From the NCBI GenBank assembly GCA_001914695.1, contig MNCZ01000063.1:1-44397 (forward strand): 44,397 nt of DNA, given 5' to 3'. The position numbers and the translations under genes were made by a program. The notes under the pieces were generated by a model. It had not been told where the DNA came from. It was given only the letters and a program-made list of their open reading frames with translations, and ran no database searches. Below are positions 9,240 to 16,233 of the stretch, in pieces. Positions within the stretch are counted from its first letter, which is position 1. Each line of letters opens with the position of its first letter. Origin of the DNA: Gammaproteobacteria bacterium 13_2_20CM_66_19. GTDB lineage: Bacteria; Pseudomonadota; Gammaproteobacteria; Steroidobacterales; Steroidobacteraceae.

Positions 9240-10676
9240 TCAGCGCTTCATCGCCTCGAAGAAGTCCCCGTTCGACTTGGTGTCCTTCATCTTGTCGAGC
9301 AGGAACTCGATCGCCGCGAGCTCGTCCATCGGGTGCAGGAGCTTGCGCAGGATCCACATCTTGGCGAGCTCGCCCTGGTCGGTGATGAGCTCTTCCTTGC
9401 GGGTACCGGAGCGGTTGATGTTGACCGCGGGGAACACGCGCTTCTCGGAGATGCGCCGGTCGAGGTGGATCTCGCTGTTGCCGGTGCCCTTGAACTCCTC
9501 GTAGATGACGTCGTCCATCTTCGAGCCCGTGTCGATGAGCGCGGTGGCGAGAATCGTGAGGCTCCCGCCCTCCTCGATGTTGCGGGCGGCGCCGAAGAAG
9601 CGCTTGGGACGCTGCAGCGCGTTGGCGTCCACGCCGCCGGTCAGCACCTTGCCGGAGGACGGCACCACGGTGTTATAGGCGCGCGCGAGACGCGTGATCG
9701 AATCGAGCAGGATCACGACATCCTTCTTGTGCTCGACCAGCCGCTTGGCCTTCTCGATCACCATCTCCGCCACCTGCACGTGCCGGGCCGCGGGCTCGTC
9801 GAAGGTGCTCGAGACCACTTCGCCCTTCACCGTGCGCTGCATCTCGGTGACTTCCTCGGGCCGCTCGTCGATCAGCAGCACGATGAGATAGACCTCGGGA
9901 TGGTTGGAGGTGATGGCGGTGGCGATGTTCTGCAGCAGCATCGTCTTGCCGGCCTTCGGCGGCGAGACGATCAGGCCGCGCTGGCCTTTGCCGATCGGAG
10001 CAACCAGGTCGATGGTGCGCGCGGTCAGATCCTCGGTGGATCCGTTGCCGCGCTCGAGCTTGAGGCGCTTGGTCGGATGGAAGGGCGTCAGGTTCTCGAA
10101 CAGCACCTTGTTGCGCGAGCTCTCGGGCGAGTCGAAGTTGATTTCGCCCACCTTGAGCAGCGCGAAATAGCGCTCGCCGTCCTTCGGCGGGCGGATCAGG
10201 CCGGAGATGGTGTCGCCGGTGCGCAGGTTGAAGCGGCGGATCTGGCTCGGGCTCACGTAGATGTCGTCAGGACCGGCGAGATAGGAGCCGTCGGCCGAGC
10301 GCAGGAAGCCGAAGCCGTCCTGCAGGATCTCGAGCACGCCGTCGCCGTAGATGTTCTCGCCGTTGCGCGCGTGCGCCTTGAGGATCGAGAAGATGATGTC
10401 CTGCTTGCGCGAGCGGGCCAGACTCTCCAGGCCCATCGATTCGGCCTGCTTGACCAGCTCATGGATGGGCTTGGACTTGAGCTCGGTGAGGTTCATCGAG
10501 CTGCGCGACTGCGTCAGCTCGGCCGGACTGATGATTTCGGAGTCGTCGACCTCGAACACCTCCGGCTCCTGCATCGGCTCGTCGGGGCGTCCGTTGCCGC
10601 GATTGCCGTCACGATTGCCGTGGCGCGGGCCCTTGTTGGGCCGGTTGCGGCCCTGATTGCCGAGATAGCCTCTCAC
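9240..10676 (-). CDS. rho: Transcription termination factor Rho with N-terminal extension
   Basis: Rho is the hexameric RNA-dependent ATPase that releases untranslated transcripts from RNA polymerase. From [10 protein letters not shown] (residue 61) onward it aligns closely with E. coli Rho. It shows the RNA-binding fold [17 protein letters not shown], the Walker A motif [25 protein letters not shown], the Q-loop region and a [11 protein letters not shown] end. The first 60 residues are extra: about 33 residues rich in Asn, Arg and Gly, then an acidic segment. The GTG at 10676 overlaps the trxA stop as GTGA, which favours the long form through translational coupling. The ATG at 10496 would give a 418-residue classical Rho. 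Confidence 0.97.
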   Translation of the reverse strand: MRGYLGNQGRNRPNKGPRHGNRDGNRGNGRPDEPMQEPEVFEVDDSEIISPAELTQSRSSMNLTELKSKPIHELVKQAESMGLESLARSRKQDIIFSILKAHARNGENIYGDGVLEILQDGFGFLRSADGSYLAGPDDIYVSPSQIRRFNLRTGDTISGLIRPPKDGERYFALLKVGEINFDSPESSRNKVLFENLTPFHPTKRLKLERGNGSTEDLTARTIDLVAPIGKGQRGLIVSPPKAGKTMLLQNIATAITSNHPEVYLIVLLIDERPEEVTEMQRTVKGEVVSSTFDEPAARHVQVAEMVIEKAKRLVEHKKDVVILLDSITRLARAYNTVVPSSGKVLTGGVDANALQRPKRFFGAARNIEEGGSLTILATALIDTGSKMDDVIYEEFKGTGNSEIHLDRRISEKRVFPAVNINRSGTRKEELITDQGELAKMWILRKLLHPMDELAAIEFLLDKMKDTKSNGDFFEAMKR

Positions 10677-11002
10677 AGGTTGCTGTCCAGAAATGCCGAA
10701 AGTTGGGATTTGGATACGGCGCCGACTTTCTGAGCCTCGACCGTGCCGTTCTTGAAGAGAATCAGCGTCGGGATGCCGCGGATACCGAACTTGGGCGGTG
10801 TCTGCGGGTTCTCGTCGATGTTGATCTTGGCGACCTTGATGCGGTCCTGATACTCGCTCGCGATCTCATCGAGGATCGGGGCGATCATCTTGCACGGACC
10901 GCACCACTCGGCCCAGAAGTCCAGCAGCACCGGCTTGTCGGACTTCAGGACATCCTGGGAAAAAGTGGCGTCCGTGGTATGCACTATGTGCGGGCTACTC
11001 AC
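10673..11002 (-). CDS. trxA: Thioredoxin
   Basis: TrxA is a small cytoplasmic dithiol oxidoreductase that reduces target disulfides such as those of ribonucleotide reductase. The active site [10 protein letters not shown] and the cis-proline motif [14 protein letters not shown] are intact, and the length of 109 residues is normal. The start is GTG at 11002, with GGAGG about 10 nt upstream. It overlaps rho by 4 bp, so trxA-rho form one transcriptional unit. rhlB is divergent, the same arrangement as in E. coli. Confidence 0.97.
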   Translation of the reverse strand: MSSPHIVHTTDATFSQDVLKSDKPVLLDFWAEWCGPCKMIAPILDEIASEYQDRIKVAKINIDENPQTPPKFGIRGIPTLILFKNGTVEAQKVGAVSKSQLSAFLDSNL

Positions 11003-11283
11003 GCGGTTTCAACCTCCGTCAAACTGCAGAGCGCGTCAAATCGATCAGGTAGTTTCCGGGAATCCGCGCGCGGGCCGCAGCTGGGCCTAAAAGAGGTCCC
11101 AGAACGCCGCGCCAAACGGTTAAACTAATAACTCGCGAGAGGTAATGACCTTACGGGAATTAAGGAAACCGCGGGGGGCAAGTGGGACCCAAGTTGGCCC
11201 CCTGACTAGGACACTTTGTAGCGCTTCCGAGCCCCTTTTGCAAGCCTCGAGCGCCCTTTTGCAACACACTCCAGATCCATTTG
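11003..11283. promoter_or_regulatory. Divergent regulatory region between trxA and rhlB
   Basis: This 281-bp region separates the two divergent units and must hold promoters for both. The middle (about 11115-11160) is richer in A and T than its surroundings and is the likeliest promoter core. No single consensus promoter is convincing. An 11-bp direct repeat lies at the rhlB end. Confidence 0.5.
11233..11264 (+). repeat. 11-bp direct repeat, 21-bp period, upstream of rhlB
   Basis: CCCTTTTGCAA occurs at 11233-11243 and again at 11254-11264, so the copies are 21 bp apart, two turns of the helix. The second copy ends 19 bp before the rhlB ATG. This could be an operator bound on one DNA face, or a paired protein-binding site in the 5' leader RNA. 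Confidence 0.55.
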
Positions 11284-12621
11284 ATGACTGAAGCACACTT
11301 AGGTCCCGTCGCATTTGCCTCGCTCGGGCTGCACCCGAAGGTCATGGATGGCATACGGCAGGCGGGCTTTACCCAATGCACACCGATCCAGGCTCAGACG
11401 CTGCCGATCGCGCTCGCAGGCCGCGATGTTGCCGGCCAGGCGCAGACCGGAACCGGCAAGACGGCCGCGTTCCTCGTGGCGCTGTATCAGGCGCTGCTCA
11501 CGCGTGCCCCTGCAGCGAGCCGCAGCCCGACCTCGATCCGCGCCCTGATCGTGGCGCCGACCCGCGAGCTCGCGGTGCAGATCCATCGCGACGCGCTCAC
11601 CCTCGGCGCCCATACCGGCCTCAAGCACACCGTCGTGTTCGGCGGCATCGACTACGAGAAACAGCGTCTGGAACTCGGCCAGGGGTGCGATGTGCTGATC
11701 GGCACACCGGGCCGGCTGATCGACTACTTCAAGCAGCACGTGTTCGATCTGCGCCACGCGCAGGTTCTGGTGCTCGATGAGGCCGATCGCATGTTCGATC
11801 TCGGCTTCATCGCCGACATCCGCTACATCCTGCGCCGCCTGCCGCATCCCGAGCGGCGCCAGTCGATGCTGTTCTCCGCCACGCTCTCGCACCGGGTGCT
11901 CGAGCTCGCCTACGAGCACTTGAACAACCCCGAGCTGGTGCGCATCGAGCCCGACAAGATGACCGTCGATGAGGTGCGCCAGCTCATGTACTACCCCTCC
12001 ATGGAGGAGAAGGTGCCGCTGCTCATCGGGCTGCTGCACCAGAGCGAGGCGGTCCGCACCCTGGTATTCGTGAACACCAAGCGCACCGCCGAGCGGCTCG
12101 AGAGCACGCTCAAGGCCAACGGTTTCAACGCCCAGGCGCTCTCCGGCGATGTGCCGCAGAACAAGCGCCTGCGCTTCCTGCGCGATTTCCACGACGGCAA
12201 ACTCGCAGTCCTGATCGCGACCGACGTGGCCTCCCGCGGCCTGCACATCCCGGATGTCAGTCACGTGTTCAACTTCGACCTGCCGCAGGACGCGCCCGAC
12301 TACGTGCACCGCATCGGTCGCACCGCCCGCGCCGGCGCCGAGGGCGATGCCATCAGCTTCGCCTGCGAGGAGTACGCCGTGTCGCTCCCGGAGATCGAGA
12401 GTTATGTCGGCCACAAGATTCCCTTCGCCCCGATCTCCCCGGAGCTCCTCGCCACCGGGGTGGTGGCCGGCCCCGCGTATTCGCACCGGCCGCGGCACGC
12501 AGGCGGGAGCCCTCACGGTGGCGGGCGCGGTCACGGGGGTGGTGGGCGCGGTCACGGCGGCGGGCCGCGCGGGCGCCGGGGCGGGCACCCTCCCCGCGCG
12601 CACCGTGGCGGAGGTAGTTGA
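11284..12621 (+). CDS. rhlB: DEAD-box RNA helicase RhlB
   Basis: RhlB is an ATP-dependent RNA helicase. In many gammaproteobacteria it is part of the RNase E degradosome. The protein opens with the family sequence [21 protein letters not shown] (Q motif), then AQTGTGKT (Walker A), [23 protein letters not shown] (DEAD), [26 protein letters not shown] and [10 protein letters not shown]. The end, after about residue 400, is a Gly/His/Arg-rich tail with [14 protein letters not shown] repeats, typical of RNA-binding tails. The ATG at 11284 is preferred over the adjoining TTG at 11281. It faces away from trxA-rho as in E. coli, which supports RhlB over RhlE. Confidence 0.93.
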   Translation: MTEAHLGPVAFASLGLHPKVMDGIRQAGFTQCTPIQAQTLPIALAGRDVAGQAQTGTGKTAAFLVALYQALLTRAPAASRSPTSIRALIVAPTRELAVQIHRDALTLGAHTGLKHTVVFGGIDYEKQRLELGQGCDVLIGTPGRLIDYFKQHVFDLRHAQVLVLDEADRMFDLGFIADIRYILRRLPHPERRQSMLFSATLSHRVLELAYEHLNNPELVRIEPDKMTVDEVRQLMYYPSMEEKVPLLIGLLHQSEAVRTLVFVNTKRTAERLESTLKANGFNAQALSGDVPQNKRLRFLRDFHDGKLAVLIATDVASRGLHIPDVSHVFNFDLPQDAPDYVHRIGRTARAGAEGDAISFACEEYAVSLPEIESYVGHKIPFAPISPELLATGVVAGPAYSHRPRHAGGSPHGGGRGHGGGGRGHGGGPRGRRGGHPPRAHRGGGS

Positions 12622-12639
12622 GCTGTCCGATGAGACAGC
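12622..12639 (+). terminator. Weak hairpin just after rhlB
   Basis: The 6-bp stem GCTGTC/GACAGC with a 6-base loop begins right after the rhlB stop. No T-run follows, so it may only stabilise the 3' end of the transcript or do nothing. Confidence 0.25.
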
Positions 12640-12749
12640 CGTGGCACTTGGGACACCGCTTGCGCTAAGCTTCTTTCTTTGGAGGCCGCCGCCAGCAGCC
12701 TTGAGGCCGTCCCAAGCCCATCTAGCGTCACACCGTGGGCCGTTCCCGC

Positions 12750-12974
12750 ATGGCGGAAATCGAAGACAACGTCGACCGCGAGCTGTTCCGGAACATGGAA
12801 AAGCTGCGGCAGCTGCGCATCGAGCATCGTGATCTCGACGAGGTCATCTCGCGGCTGTCGCTCGATCTGCACGTCGACGAGTTGCAGCTGAAGCGCCTGA
12901 AGAAGCGCAAGCTCATGCTCAAGGATCAGATCGCGCGACTCGAGAGTGAGCTGATCCCGGATCTCAACGCCTGA
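12750..12974 (+). CDS. DUF465 (YdcH-like) small coiled-coil protein
   Basis: This 74-residue charged protein is largely alpha-helical. It has the DUF465 pattern of a central HRDLDEVISRL helix followed by ELQLKRLKKRKLMLKDQIARL and an acidic end. Such proteins are common in proteobacteria and their function is not established. The ATG at 12750 gives the compact family length. A GTG at 12735 would add five residues. Its stop overlaps the MscS-like gene start (TGATG), indicating translational coupling. Confidence 0.8.
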   Translation: MAEIEDNVDRELFRNMEKLRQLRIEHRDLDEVISRLSLDLHVDELQLKRLKKRKLMLKDQIARLESELIPDLNA

Positions 12975-14353
12975 TGGACAGCGCCGACAGCGCCGTCAGC
13001 GGCGCCCTACAGCGACTGACGTCGCCGCCCGTGCTGCTCGCCGTGCTCGCGTTGATTGTCGCGGGCGTGATCGCGTTGCTGGTAGCACGGGCGCTGCGCA
13101 CCCGGGCGGCGCGCGCCGCGGGATCGCCCCCGCCGCCGGTGCACTGGCTCGACCGCTCGCTGCGCGGCGCCGTGATCCTCGCGCCTTTTCTGGCGGCAGT
13201 CGCGGTGCTGTTGGGCTCGCACGTGGCGCTCGCCGCGCTCGGCGGCTCTACCGAGGTCATCGACGGCGCCGTGAGGATCGTCGGCGCGCTGGTGCTGGTA
13301 CGCCTCGCCGTGTTCGCGCTGGCTCTGATGCTCGGACCCGAGTCCTGGGTGGGCACCCGCGAGAGTCGCATCACCCTCATCCTGTGGGCCGTAGCCGCGG
13401 TGGCGATGCTCGGCTGGCTGGACGCGCTCGAGGCCGCCCTCAACCGCATCAGCCTGCTCCCCGGGAGAACCACCCTGAGCGTATGGGGCCTGCTCAAGGG
13501 GCTGGTGGTGGTGACCGCCTTCGTGATCGTGGCCAGCCTGGTCGCGCGCGCCATCGAGCGGCACGTCATGAAGCTCGACCAGCTGGCGGTCTCGACCCGG
13601 GTCGGCGTCTCGAAGTTCACCTACTTCCTGCTGCTCGGGCTCGGCGTGCTGCTCGGGGTCAACGCGGCGGGGGTCGACGTCACCACCCTCAACGTGCTCA
13701 CCGGCGCCATCGGCCTGGGGCTCGGTTTCGGTCTGCAGTCGGTCGCCAGCAACTTCGTCAGCGGCTTCGTGCTGCTCATGGACAAGTCCATCAAGCCCGG
13801 TGACGTCATCAGCTTCACCGGCACCGCCGGCGCCAACACCGCGGCCAGCACCGGCAATTTCGGCTGGGTTCAGGAGCTCCGCGGCCGCTACGTGGTGGTG
13901 CGCGACCGCGACGGCGTCGACACCCTGGTGCCGAACCAGAACCTGATCACGAGCCCCTTCATCAACTGGAGCTACTCGGATCAGCGGGTGCGGCTGAAGC
14001 TCCCGGTGACCGTGAGCTACGAGGACGATCCGGAGATGGCCCTGAAGCTGCTGGTGCAGGCGGCCGAGAACCATCCGCGGATCCTGCGCGACCCGCCGCC
14101 GGTCTCGCGCCTCATCAGCTTCGAGCCGAACGGCATGCTGCTCGAGGTGCGCTTCTGGATCGCCGATCCCGTGAACGGGGTCAACAACGTGCGCTCGGAC
14201 GTGAACCGCGCGATCTGGCGCATCTTCCGCGCCCACGGCGTGACGATTCCGGTCGCTCAGCAGGACACCCGCATCTTCAGGTCGCGCCCGGTGCAGGCGG
14301 CGGCCCCGGCGGTCACGCAGGGATCGGTGGGTCTCGACCGGGCGGCCGACTAA
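12974..14353 (+). CDS. MscS-family mechanosensitive ion channel
   Basis: This is a 459-residue inner-membrane protein. Several hydrophobic helices occupy about residues 15-220, and the MscS core follows: the pore helix GAIGLGLGFGLQSVASNFVS with its characteristic Gly/Ala packing, then FVLLMDKSIKPGDVISF. The beta domain contains RYVVVRDRDGVDTLVPNQNL and the soluble alpha/beta C-terminal domain follows. A Gly/Ala/Thr-rich stretch (GTAGANTAAST) is inserted just after the GDVISF strand. The role inferred from the family is to release solutes on hypo-osmotic shock. The start overlaps the preceding DUF465 gene by one base. Confidence 0.93.
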   Translation: MDSADSAVSGALQRLTSPPVLLAVLALIVAGVIALLVARALRTRAARAAGSPPPPVHWLDRSLRGAVILAPFLAAVAVLLGSHVALAALGGSTEVIDGAVRIVGALVLVRLAVFALALMLGPESWVGTRESRITLILWAVAAVAMLGWLDALEAALNRISLLPGRTTLSVWGLLKGLVVVTAFVIVASLVARAIERHVMKLDQLAVSTRVGVSKFTYFLLLGLGVLLGVNAAGVDVTTLNVLTGAIGLGLGFGLQSVASNFVSGFVLLMDKSIKPGDVISFTGTAGANTAASTGNFGWVQELRGRYVVVRDRDGVDTLVPNQNLITSPFINWSYSDQRVRLKLPVTVSYEDDPEMALKLLVQAAENHPRILRDPPPVSRLISFEPNGMLLEVRFWIADPVNGVNNVRSDVNRAIWRIFRAHGVTIPVAQQDTRIFRSRPVQAAAPAVTQGSVGLDRAAD

Positions 14354-14378
14354 AGTCCGCCCCTGAAGAGCTCCGCTC

Positions 14379-14804
14379 TTGTCGCTGCGCGTCGCCGACG
14401 GCGTCGAGATTCCGGACAGCGAGTTGTCGCTCTCGTTCGTGCGCTCCGCCGGTCCCGGCGGCCAGAACGTCAACAAGGTGGCGACCGCGGCGCAGCTGCG
14501 CTTCGATCTCGAGCGCAGTACGGCGCTCGCGAGTGGCGTCAAGGCACGGCTGCGCGCCCTGAGCGGTCGACGGCTCACCACGCAGGGCGCGATCCTGATC
14601 GTCGCGCGCAGCCACCGCACGCAGGAGGGGAACCGCCGCGATGCGCAGGAGCGCCTGATCGAGCTCATCCGCCGCGCCCTCGTCGCCCCCAAGCCGCGCA
14701 AGCCGAGCCGGCCCCCGCCGGGGGCGCGCGAGCGCCGGCTCGATCACAAGCGCCGCGTGCGGACCACCAAGCGACTGCGCGCGAGGCCCGCCTGGGAGGA
14801 ATGA
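14379..14804 (+). CDS. arfB: Alternative ribosome-rescue factor / peptidyl-tRNA hydrolase ArfB
   Basis: ArfB (YaeJ) enters ribosomes stalled at the end of an mRNA and hydrolyses the peptidyl-tRNA. The catalytic GGQ motif lies in SAGPGGQNVNKVATAAQLRF. The end is a strongly basic tail (RRLDHKRRVRTTKRLRARPAWEE), which in the family inserts into the empty mRNA channel. The length of 141 residues is typical and distinguishes it from full release factors RF1 and RF2. The start is most likely TTG at 14379, with a purine-rich GAAGAG upstream. Confidence 0.92.
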   Translation: MSLRVADGVEIPDSELSLSFVRSAGPGGQNVNKVATAAQLRFDLERSTALASGVKARLRALSGRRLTTQGAILIVARSHRTQEGNRRDAQERLIELIRRALVAPKPRKPSRPPPGARERRLDHKRRVRTTKRLRARPAWEE

Positions 14805-14834
14805 GCCAAGGTTGCCGTGGCCCCGCGGGCCGCG

Positions 14835-14870
14835 TTGACGCCTTGCGGCTCAGGGGAATAACATTGTTAT
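14835..14870 (+). promoter_or_regulatory. Promoter and palindromic operator of the mazEF-type pair
   Basis: TTGACG at 14835-14840 is separated by 18 bp from TAACAT at 14859-14864, a good sigma70 pair. A perfect palindrome, ATAACA-T-TGTTAT at 14858-14870, covers the -10 box. This is a natural binding site for autorepression by an AbrB-type antitoxin. The predicted transcription start would be within about 4 nt of the ATG at 14875, so the mRNA may be nearly leaderless. Confidence 0.65.
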
Positions 14871-14874
14871 CACG

Positions 14875-15138
14875 ATGAAATCCCTCAACGTGACCGTGCG
14901 TCGCATCGGCAACTCTCAGGGGGTCGTCATCCCCAAGCCTTTCCTGTTGCAGGCGGGCTTGGCCGGCGAGGCCGAGATGGCGGTCGAGCGCGGCGCCATC
15001 GTGCTGCGCAAGCCGCGCAAGCGGGTCCGCGAGGGATGGGCCGCCGCGGCTCGGGCGATCGCAGGCGCCGACGTCGGCGAGGATGAGTTGCTGATGGGTG
15101 AGTTCAGCAACGCCGGGGATTCGGAGCTCGCCTGGTGA
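14875..15138 (+). CDS. AbrB/MazE-family antitoxin
   Basis: This 87-residue protein has an N-terminal swapped-hairpin AbrB/MazE DNA-binding domain (VTVRRIGNSQGVVIPKPFL) and an acidic C-terminal half (AGADVGEDELLMGEF) that would wrap and inhibit the toxin. The stop overlaps the toxin GTG as GTGA, the usual coupling of type II toxin-antitoxin pairs. It is probably autoregulated through the palindrome over its own promoter. The antitoxin is intact although the toxin partner is damaged. Confidence 0.88.
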   Translation: MKSLNVTVRRIGNSQGVVIPKPFLLQAGLAGEAEMAVERGAIVLRKPRKRVREGWAAAARAIAGADVGEDELLMGEFSNAGDSELAW

Positions 15139-15527
15139 AACGGGGCGAGATCTGGCTCGTCAACCTCGATCCGACCGTCGGCAGTGAAATCCGGAAGTCG
15201 CGGCCGTGCGTCATCGTCTCGCCGCCCGAACTAAACCGCTACTTGCGTACGGTCATCGTGGCTCCGATGACGAGCAAGGGTTTCGCCGCGCCCTTCCGCG
15301 TCCCGGTCACCCACGCAGGTACGAAGGGATTGATCGTGCTCGATCAGCTGCGGGCGGTCGACAAGATGCGGCTCGCGAAGCGGCTCGGTACAGTGAGCGG
15401 AAGAACAGCTGCGGGCGGTCGACAAGATGCGGCTCGCGAAGCGGCTCGGTACAGTGAGCGGAAGAACACTGGGGACGGTTGTGACGAAGCTGCAGGAAGT
15501 CTTTGCTCCGTGATGTCCACCCCCTGA
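15135..15527 (+). pseudogene. MazF/PemK-family toxin, frameshifted by a tandem duplication
   Basis: The N-terminus MKRGEIWLVNLDPTVGSEIRK, then RPCVIVSPPELN, TVIVAPMTSKG and LIVLDQLRAVD identify a MazF/PemK endoribonuclease of the kind that cleaves mRNA. At 15345-15466 a 61-bp segment is present twice in perfect tandem. Because 61 is not a multiple of 3, the frame changes after residue 91 and continues for 39 unrelated residues to a stop at 15527. Removing one copy restores a 105-residue protein ending LGTVVTKLQEVFAP, the usual MazF ending, with its stop at 15511-15513. The missing C-terminal helix is part of the fold, so activity is probably lost or changed. Loss of one copy by slippage would restore it. 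An assembly artefact is possible. Confidence 0.85.
15345..15466 (+). repeat. Perfect 61-bp tandem duplication in the mazF-like gene
   Basis: Copy 1 occupies 15345-15405 and copy 2 occupies 15406-15466, with no mismatch. Both begin CAGCTGCGGGCGG and end GTGAGCGGAAGAA. Perfect identity suggests a very recent event, or an assembly or sequencing artefact. Confidence 0.95.
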
Positions 15528-15592
15528 GCTGCCACTTCGCCGACACGCAAAGAACCACGCCGCCACTATCAACACCGCCCCGCCACGAAGAT

Positions 15593-16051
15593 ATGTACGC
15601 ATCCGCTGCAATGGCCTTCCTGCACCACCTCGCCGCCTTCACCCTGGTCGCGGCGCTGGCGGTGGAGGTCGCGCTGTTCAAGCCGCCGCTCACCGTGGTG
15701 CAGGCGCGCCGCCTGCAGCGCACCGACCTCATTTTCGGCGTCGCCGCGGTCGTGGTGCTCGTGGTCGGCATGCTGCGCGTTGCGTTCTTCGAGAAGGGGC
15801 CCGGCTACTACTGGCGTGACGCGTTCTTTCTCATCAAGCTCGGGGCCTTCATTCTCGCGGCACTGATCTCGATCTATCCCACGGTGACGTTCCTGTCGTG
15901 GAGCAAGGCCCTGAAGGCCGGCGTGGCGCCCGAGGTCGGCGAGGCGCGCACCCGCTCGGTGCGCATGTGCATGATGCTCGAGCTCACGGCGATCCTCGTG
16001 ATTCTCGGGTGCGCGGCGCTCATGGCGCGCGGCTTCGGTTACCTGCGCTGA
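15593..16051 (+). CDS. DUF2214-family integral membrane protein
   Basis: This 152-residue protein has four predicted transmembrane helices: about residues 5-25 (FLHHLAAFTLVAALAVEVALF), 44-62, 82-100 and 130-148. The conserved FFEKGPGYYWRDAFFLIKLGAF segment is typical of the DUF2214 family. The function is unknown. The ATG at 15593 is chosen because residues before it lack similarity and are hydrophilic. It is convergent with the RND gene, with a 182-bp gap between them. Confidence 0.75.
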   Translation: MYASAAMAFLHHLAAFTLVAALAVEVALFKPPLTVVQARRLQRTDLIFGVAAVVVLVVGMLRVAFFEKGPGYYWRDAFFLIKLGAFILAALISIYPTVTFLSWSKALKAGVAPEVGEARTRSVRMCMMLELTAILVILGCAALMARGFGYLR

Positions 16052-16233
16052 GCCGTCACGAGTCAGGATCCGCACTTGGCGCCGCCGCGTCAGCCAGATC
16101 CTGGGGTCGTCCTCCGGCAATTTTCGCCGGGCAATTCGTGAGGTTTCCCCGTCGCAGATAAAATGTATTACTAGTCAAAGAGTTATAACCGCTAACCCCC
16201 TGCGCCACCGACCGCCCAGCGGTAACCGGCAAC
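16052..16233. other. Convergent intergenic region with an AT-rich patch
   Basis: This is the spacer between two convergent genes. Most is GC-rich, but 16157-16192 is unusually rich in A and T for this genome. CCGGCAATT and CCGGGCAATT occur as a short near-direct repeat at about 16114-16138. I see no clear terminator hairpin, tRNA or gene here. Confidence 0.4.

Noticed and set aside
10673-11002. A thioredoxin-like disulfide isomerase with periplasmic role
   Set aside because: No signal peptide, classical WCGPC site, and the trxA-rho gene order indicates cytoplasmic thioredoxin.
15206-15457. A separate 83-residue gene inside the toxin region
   Set aside because: It is the +2 frame of the mazF-like gene made longer by the tandem duplication. 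It has no start signal or conserved motif.
16157-16192. AT-rich patch as an attachment site or island border
   Set aside because: No integrase, tRNA end or matching second copy is present. The flanking genes have ordinary composition.
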